Below, in pieces: positions 56,595-64,000 of a DNA stretch of 64,000 nucleotides. The DNA comes from Thamnidium elegans. Lineage: Eukaryota > Mucoromycota > Mucoromycetes > Mucorales > Mucoraceae. Under the pieces are notes generated by a model. That model was not told the DNA's origin and did not search any database. It saw nothing but the letters and a program-made list of their open reading frames with translations. Within the stretch, counting starts at the first letter, position 1; each line of letters opens with the position of its first letter. A program made the translations under genes and the position numbers. Location of the stretch: assembly GCA_025201345.1 (NCBI GenBank), contig JAIXMG010000007.1, positions 1,054,001 through 1,118,000 on the forward strand, written 5' to 3'.

Positions 56595-59500
56595 TTAAAC
56601 AGTAAATTCAACATTTAAATTTAAAGCACTCTTAATACTCTTGACAAGATAAACCGAAGTGCTTTCAGAAGAATTTTCAAGTGGAAGATCATAGAATAAA
56701 CTATGCGCCATTTCCTTATGTGTGTTGTAACCAAATCCGTTTTCAAATAAGGATGACTTTTCAAATGTTTCCTTGTTTTGACCTACCCAAGAATTCCAAA
56801 AGTCCGAGATAGCAGATTCCATAATAGCAGGAATATCGATGTTCATTTCAATCATTGTACAATCAGGGTTCTTCTTTTCAATACGATAAATTAAAGATAA
56901 AATCTCAACAGCTACTTGACGCTCAGCAGGATCACGCAAAATACCCAAAAAGCCTTCAACGGCTAAAGCAAAGTTAAATTCCTCTGGCGTCTTTTCAAAA
57001 ACGGTAGGATCACGAGGCAAGGAGTGAGATCCAATCTTAAAGCCATAACACTTGTCAAGGACGGACCAAGTACGAGAAAAGAAATGACGAGGGACACGGT
57101 TAAGTGCACCATCGTTCTTTCTACGACGTAACCATCTGCCATTGGAGCTAGGACAGAAGTGACTAATGTTTCCGGTAGTAATTTCAGAAGGTAAAATATC
57201 GTTCTTTTTGAGAATAGCAAATTCTTCTTCAATTAAATCAGTGGGACCTTCATTAGCTGCCTTATGTGCTTCAATAGTTTCATCTCGATCGCCATTCTTT
57301 TCAGCAATCAAGACATACGAGTCACGGTATTGAACATTATCAATCTTGGTGGCGCCAAGTGATTTCAACACATCCACAGCCTCTCTACTTAAGTGTTCAG
57401 TAAAGTCGTCCTTGGAAGCCATAACGACGATCAAACCAGGTGCCAAGTTACGAACAAATTGTACAAGATCTTCACTTTCGTCATTAGAGATATGGGTATC
57501 AAAGGAAGCATGTTCAAGCACAATTTTTTCAAGACGATCAATGGCCCATACATGAAGACCACGAGTGGTAGCAGCCAATATACTACCATTGATTTCGACA
57601 CGAGCAAAGTTACCAGCATTGTATCCACCCGATTGGGCACGAACAACCAAAACTTCCTTATTGGATTTAGTCTTATCATCCTTCAAATCAACTTGAACAT
57701 TGTTCTTGGAAGGAGGAAGCTTTAAATTGGGTAAATCAACACTTGTGCGGCGAGAAGGATTGAATTCTTGTGAGAGTACTAAGTATCCTCCAGGTTTATC
57801 ACGTACAATAATAGTAGTGTCTTCACACATACCAGGACCAGACATAACAGTACCCAACAAAGATTGTAATTCAAAGGGAGATAATTGCATCAAATGTTCA
57901 ATAGCTTCTTCTTCATTAAATTCATTGATACGACTGATTTCCTCACGCAAAGCAATAATAATAAAATGTGTACGAAGACGTAAAATACCGTCAAACATAT
58001 AAGGGTTGGTACGAATGAAATTACCCAGCGAGATAATGATTTCTTGAACGACAGGTCCCTCGCGTACATCATCCAGACATTGTTCTGCGATCATCTTGTT
58101 CAAAGTATCTGGTCCGACAGGTGTAGAGATCAAATGTTCTGTAGCTCCAGATCCAATACTGACTTGCTTTTGGCGAATGACCAAATCTGTCAAGTTATAA
58201 GTTAATGAGGGCATGGTCTTGTTGAGCAAACCACTTGCTTGACGAGCAACAGACCAGTATTGAAGACGCTTGGATTTAACATATACTTCTTCCAACAAGT
58301 TACGAATAGTAGCATCTAAATCAGGAAGATATTCATCCAGGTTCTTACAAGAAGCAAGGTATTGCAATAAATCGATTTGATCATAGAGGTTGACAGAGGC
58401 TTGTAAACTCTTGACGGCAGGTTCAAATTGGCTTAAATCGCCTAATGTTAAAGATAAGAGCATTTCACCACCTCCACTTTGGTTAGTATCTCCAGTATCG
58501 ACAGTTAAATCAGCACTCTTCTTCTCGTTGGATTCCTCACCAGCAAAAGGAGGAATAGGAGATTCACTCTTGGGCGTAGCAGTATCTGAGCTAATTTCAT
58601 GATCCTTCAACTTGAAAGCAGGTGTACCTTGCGAATTAATCTTTTCCAAAGCAGAAGCGATATCTTGGAAATAACTATCGTGGTTCAACTTATCAAGAGG
58701 AGTACCCAATAACTTACCACCAAAGACACTACGACGACGAGGAGTCTTAGCACCAGAAGGAGTATTGATACCGCCGGGGGAACTGATATTGGATTCATCA
58801 AATCCAAGACGCTTTTGGCTATGACGACTTCTACGATGATAAGGCTTGTTGGTTGATAAAATACTGCTCCAATCCACATCAGGCTTATTGATCAAGAAAT
58901 CGAGAGATTCAATGTTACTGGTATTCACAGTTTCTGTAAGACGAGATAAACGAATACGAACACCATTACATTCACCTGATCTTAAGTTCATAAAGAAGTT
59001 CAACAAGTTTTTCTTGGATGCATCAGCGTTTAAAATAGCATTGGTTAATCCAGGATTACTATGGTTTTGGCTTTCCTTGTTGGTAATATCACCCAACATG
59101 GCATTGGTCAAGACAACAGTTAAAGTAGGGCGACCAGGGAAGAACCAATTATCGTTGGTAAAAGTCAATTCGGATTCAATAGTAGAGACTAAATAGTCGG
59201 GATCAGAGTTAAGGTAGAAGGAATCAACATCCATAAATTGAGGAGTGAAAGCATAAACATGACCCTCAATACGATAAAGACGAGAGGTGGCCAAGGTACC
59301 AACAGGATGATTGGGTCTACCGGACAATTCAAGCTTAGCGTTTTGACCTAAAGCGCTATAGACGTCTACAAGAGCTTGAGGGGGCAAAACAGTAAAACTA
59401 GATGAAATTTGATCAATGGACTGAGTTTCCAAACCATAAGCAGATAAAGTCTTTTGTAATTCTTCATTTTCAGCCAAGAGTACGACTTGAATTACGCGAT

Positions 59501-61269
59501 CTGCCTTTTCACCTTTAACACCAAAACGACGACCAAGAGGATCTACTTCAGAGGGAGATAACAAGTTTTCATAGATCATATTACCGAGTAAGTAAAGAGA
59601 GAGAGCCCAAACAAGCGGCGTATTATCGTTAGGAATTCTTTTTTGAGAATGAGGGTCCTTCTTTTCAGCCTCAATAGATTCAGCAGGAACATAGTATAAT
59701 TCAGGAACAAGAGGAATATGAAGATCTGCGGGAGCAGTAGATAGATCAAGCGATGCAGTACGACAAGGTACACTAGGACGTCTACTACCTTCCCTTTTAT
59801 AATCCTCAGGAGGTCTAGGATTTTCAGGATCCCAAATAGAAGAATCGATAGTGACAAAATCAAGTTTTTTACGATACTCCTCAGCCTGTTCCATATTATC
59901 CGTAAATAAACCTTCCAAGACCATATAAGCGAAAAACAATGGCCATTCTGACTCGATATTTTCAAACACTTTTAATTCACTATCGTTATAATGAAGACGT
60001 GTATGATCCTCAACAACTGTCTGATGACCATCACGCAAGAAACGCTTCCATCCGTAACGACCCTCTAACTTCTTTTTAGCATCCTCACGTGTACGTTCGA
60101 TTAATTCGGGGTCCTCCACAGCGAAAGCAGGGAAACCAATAACGGATAAAACAGATCCATCTACTTCCTTTGAATTGGATTCTCTGGGTAAAACACTTTG
60201 TAAAGTAATTTTGTTACGTGTCATTTCATCTGGTAATACGTAAATAGTCTAATATGAAACACTATTTAGTTTTTTTGTTGCCCTTCTTTTTTTAATACAT
60301 AAAAATGTATAAAACTTACAGATGAAGGACTTCCACGAGCACCGAATAAATTAACACCGTTGATGGCCTTAAGAGCAGCATAAGCCATACCGATAGAAGA
60401 AGAGTTTAATTCGGGTTCACCATGATTACTTTTATCACCACGCTCCCAAATACCAAAATCAGGAGTACGATAAGCACCTATTTAGTTACTTTAATTACCA
60501 ACGCACTTAAAAATAAAAACTCTAACCAACTTACGTTCAATATAAAAGACTAAATTTTGAATAAAATCAACTTCATCTTGAGTATAAATGATACTAAAAC
60601 CACTTGTTGTCATATCAGCTAAAGCAACTAAAAATAAGCTAGTAGCATCGATTTGAAGATGACCCCATTCATTATCGCCTACAACAGTAGCACCTGTTTT
60701 CGTATTATATTTAGCATGAAGGGCATCCAAAATATTTTGTGTCTTTTTAAACTTTTCTACTTTAGGTGCTTGACGCATCATCGAAAACAAGATACCACGC
60801 ATTAATTTAACAACCGCGTGTTCAAGTTCAACTATGTCTTATTTAGTTTTATACTTTCGAATTTTTTTTTCCTTATTACTTACAAGCTCTTCCTGTAGTA
60901 TCATCAATTCGTCTATAAGCTAAAGCAAGGCCGAATACACAATAAATTGAATATACGTTATCTCTATTTGGAGTTTTCAAAAAATACAAATAAATAAATC
61001 ACGTCGCAAGAAACAAAAACAAAAAATAATAATAATAATATATTTCTTACCTGACCCAAGCATCCGTATAATCACCATGCGTCTATTTGATAAAAAAAAA
61101 ATGAATACTTTAAAATGATAGGAAATATATTACTATTTACAGTGATAGCAACTGATGCAGGAATCAAACCACTAGCAGCATTTTGTTTAGATAAAACGGT
61201 TGTATTGATCACTTGATAATAATAATCAAGCCTTTCCAATGAAAGTTTTCTATTATAAGTCGACTTCAT
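56595..61269 (-). CDS. Phosphorylase b kinase alpha/beta-type regulatory subunit
   Basis: Six exons (minus): 61269-61141, 61082-61051, 60963-60884, 60831-60535, 60477-60320, 60248-56595; 1449 aa. Residues about 10-450 form the GH15-like (alpha/alpha)6 domain: [119 protein letters not shown]. Then [31 protein letters not shown], and C-terminal PHK blocks ([73 protein letters not shown]). No CaaX at the end (ends NVEFTV). Known: in animals alpha and beta subunits regulate glycogen phosphorylase kinase with calmodulin; yeasts lack it. No gamma kinase is visible here. Near full family length (1,090-1,240 in animals), with an extra Ser-rich insert near residues 650-760. Confidence 0.92.
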
Positions 61270-63488
61270 CCCTGAAAATAGTGAAAAGAGAAGAAGAAGA
61301 AAAAAAAAAGAAAAAAAAAAAGTACTAAAAATAAAGAAGGCCTTTTTTATAAAGAAAAAATAGGGTTCTGGACAAATGCTAACAACGGAAGTTAATCTAA
61401 ACACCGATTATCGCTTATTTCCAGATATAGTTTTTTCGCATTTTTACCCATTTTTATTTTTACTTTTTTCATGCTGATAAGACTAAGAAATGACGTTTTC
61501 TTTTTCTTTTTTTCACAGTGTGATGAAGGTTTTACCAGTATATAATATTATACCTGCCTGTATCTTGGTTTTTTTTCTGCAGTTACACCAATGACGACAG
61601 ATGAACGTTTTAACAAATCGATAAAGTATTACCCCCCATTTTTTTGTTTACACTATACTCTTTTTTTTTTCTGTATGGGTTCAAGCGCTCTTTCAATGGT
61701 ATAATTCTTTCCTGGAACTGATTGATTGTAATCAGACTTATCGATTTTATGTATCGTGTTACTTGAATCAAAAAAGAAATAAAAAAAAAAAGGGAAAAAA
61801 GGGTAGTATAGTCTAGTCTAGTTATTATGGTACAAATGGTGATATGTTTCGACTTACATGAGTGGGCAGTATATATCACTATGATTTACAGTTAATTATT
61901 AGCAGGATAACCATTTTCCCTTTCTTTCTTTGATTGTATCACTATGATGAATATCCCAATCTTACACAACTATGACCAACAGTCGAATCATACCTGTATG
62001 TACTTTAGACAGAGATATAGAGAAAGATTGTTGGACTTTTAAAATATACCTAGAGTTTTTTTTTTTTTTGAAAGAATTGTTACCTAACAGATGTAGACGT
62101 TGTTTCTGTTTATTTAGCTTGATTGAAAAAGAGGGGTTTTACACTGCTCCTTCAAAAATCTATATATTTTGACGGAAAACAGATATCAGTAACTATGTAA
62201 GCACTGAAAATTTCTTTATTTAAATAGAAGCTTTTTTTTTGTTTGGTTACAAAAGTAGATCTTTCCTTTTTGTCATACCTAAACTCTGCACTAAAAAAGA
62301 AAAGTCTAGACAATTTACCTGAATATCAAGGATTATATACGAAGAAATATTTAGCCTTATTGTCAAATATCAAGACCAGACGTATCGTATTCAATGCACG
62401 TATATTAAAAGTGTTTATCGTCCACCCCGGGCGCTTGGTACTTGCTTTGTAAGTGATGGTTTTTTTTACCCGGTGTATCCCGTTCTAGGTTTACTGATTC
62501 TGGGATCGAAATAAAGTGTCCATCAGTCATGTAAAACCATGCTGGATAATTTAAAGTCGTATTTTTTGGGATAATAATATATCCACGCAGTAAACATACG
62601 AAGTGGTCACTAGAGTTTATTTTCTAATTAAAATTATACTCTGTAATTGTCAGCTATATTCATAATTATCTTGCTCTTAACAATTCGTATATGCGATACT
62701 GCAATTTTTCTTTAGCATTTACACCAATTTTTAAACTCATCGATTCTTACCCCACAACATTATTTATATCAAAGGTTAATCATTCATAAAGTAAATATAA
62801 TTAAAAGACGATCGATTATGAAACGTGTAAAGATTTAAAATCTATTATCAAATTATAAGCATTACAAAAATTAATATATGAAAGATTAAACTTTTTTTTT
62901 TAAAGAGCTCAAACATTAGGACCAGTTCAAATAAAAGGTTTATCGTGTAAATCATTGACACGTCCTAGAGTCACGTAAAAAATAAAAGGATAATGGATAA
63001 AAAATGATGGATTATAACGCTTTAAATAGCTCTCGAACTCGTCCGACTTACTGTAAAAAAAAAATAAAAATAAAAATACACTGATGTTACAGAGCAGGAT
63101 ACATAGTTATCCAGAAAGAAAGTAAAAAAACCTGTAGACTCCTGTTTGGTTAAGTTTGAGTATTTGGATGGAGAGGAAAATTATTATCAGTTCAAAGATA
63201 AAAAAGATACAAAGTTCGAGTTGGTCTCCTTGGAAAGGTACGAAATAATTAGACAACTCCTATTAGTATAATAACATTTAGGTGCGAGAGGATTAAGAAA
63301 TTTGCTTTATACAGCTCAAATGGAAATGATATATTAGAGGGTTTCCACAAAACTCCCGCCAGAAAAGGCATGGTCTTTTTTTAAAAGCCAGAAATAAATT
63401 TTAAATATCATTCTTACGTACGTTGTTTTATAAACTGCTTTTCTCTCTTTTTTACTATTCAATAAAAAACCTAAAACACATATAAATA
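61270..63488. repeat. Gene-poor right arm with dispersed repeat
   Basis: No intact gene. Open pieces at 61972-62172 and 62243-62452 (YQGLYTKKYLALLSNIKTRR) are protein-like but unrecognised. 62907-63052 matches the repeat at 6370-6520. At 63135-63260 another short open stretch reads VKFEYLDGEENYYQFKDKKD; unrecognised. Confidence 0.4.
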
Positions 63489-64000
63489 ATGCCTCTCTAT
63501 GATATAACAGATCTCAAAAGAAACTAACTCTCTGAATACCAGTTAGGAGAAATTTCTGGCTTCATTAAAAGCGGTTGTCATAAATTAATTAAAATCTTCG
63601 AAATTTTGAATATCCCTTATTCTACTATCAAACACGCTAACAGTCGATTCAAGAAAACCGGTAGTACTAAACCACAAGGTATACGTACTAGACATCCTCC
63701 TCAGTTAAGTGAACGTGATTTGAGGTGTTTGAAGAAAAGTGTTAAGACAGGTCAATTCAAACCTTACAGCTACCGCCTGTCTAACATTCATGCTTCTGGT
63801 ATTAACATATGCCGTGAAACCATGTTCGAATATCTTCATGGTATGGGTATACTCGAGTGTACCAGCCAGAAAAGCTGCTTTGACAGAAAGACAGGTAAAA
63901 AAAAAAACGCTTGTAATGGGCCCAAAGTAAGAAGGATTGGACATTCGATCAATGGAAAAAAAATATCTAGTCCGACGAGTCGAGATATCGAGTTGTAGGG
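63489..64000 (+). pseudogene. Tc1-like transposase 5' part, cut by window end
   Basis: From 63489 (MPLYDITDLKRN, stop) then LSEYQLGEISGFIKSGCH, IPYSTIKHANSRFKKTGSTK and RHPPQLSERDLRCLKKSVKT (paired HTH domains), YRLSNIHASGINICRETMFE, and in a neighbouring frame SVPARKAALTERQVKKK. A frameshift near 63880 and an early stop make it inactive. The DDE region would lie beyond 64000. It is a different family from the two mariners at 14.7 and 19.2 kb. Confidence 0.85.

Noticed and set aside
61972..62452. Two plus-strand frames as a small gene
   Set aside because: No joinable splice sites in frame and no family; left as unassigned sequence.

Overview
The window looks like a nuclear contig from an early-diverging filamentous fungus, most likely a Mucorales (Mucoromycota) species. 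Supporting signs: AT-rich DNA with long poly-A/T runs; many short introns (about 45-110 nt, mostly GTAAGT...AG); fungus-specific families (velvet regulator, AreA-GATA/DUF1752 Reg1-like protein, Spo71-like PH protein, GCR1_C protein, DUF1770-like protein); and many decayed Tc1/mariner copies. A phosphorylase kinase alpha/beta-type subunit, which yeast lacks, fits an early branch. The species cannot be named from sequence alone.

Layout. 1-5.4 kb: Reg1-like PP1 regulator (-) and NudE/NDE1 (+). 5.4-20.2 kb: mobile-element-rich island. It holds a MITE-like inverted repeat, a collapsed Helitron-like helicase/endonuclease relic, an uncharacterised nine-exon gene, a five-copy ~383-bp tandem array fused to a DDE transposase tail, an inverted 253-bp copy of that tail, a 1.3-kb mariner with TIRs and TA duplication, a small secreted Cys-rich protein ORF, UBC9 and MPC2 (both -), and a second deleted mariner. 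21.6-25.6 kb: velvet-domain gene and BAG-domain gene (both -). 27.7-30.9 kb: APC amino-acid permease and bZIP-like protein (both +). 31.2-40.3 kb: full-size ABCB transporter, cytochrome b5 reductase and PEX5 (all -). 40.3-43.6 kb: gene-poor, with a LINE reverse-transcriptase fragment and a 40-bp near-perfect palindrome. 43.6-48.1 kb: compact block RPC40 (+), DAHP synthase (-), MTQ2 (+), DUF1770-like (-). 48.1-49.6 kb: relic resembling the TnpB/Fanzor zinc ribbon. 49.7-54.3 kb: Spo71-like PH protein (+) and GCR1_C-domain gene (-). 54.3-61.3 kb: degenerate ORFs, TMEM70-like mitochondrial protein (+) and phosphorylase kinase subunit (-). 61.3-64 kb: repeats and a Tc1-like element running off the end.

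Most intact genes are housekeeping: sumoylation, pyruvate import, aromatic amino-acid entry, Pol I/III, peroxisome import, translation-termination-factor methylation and dynein regulation. Their structures were assembled by hand from splice signals; each joined frame is open and divisible by three. The most unusual material is the 8.6-17 kb island, the relic at 48.7 kb, the GCR1_C gene with a recombinase-like N-terminus and no catalytic domain, the PhK subunit, two GC-AG introns and a 23-nt microexon.
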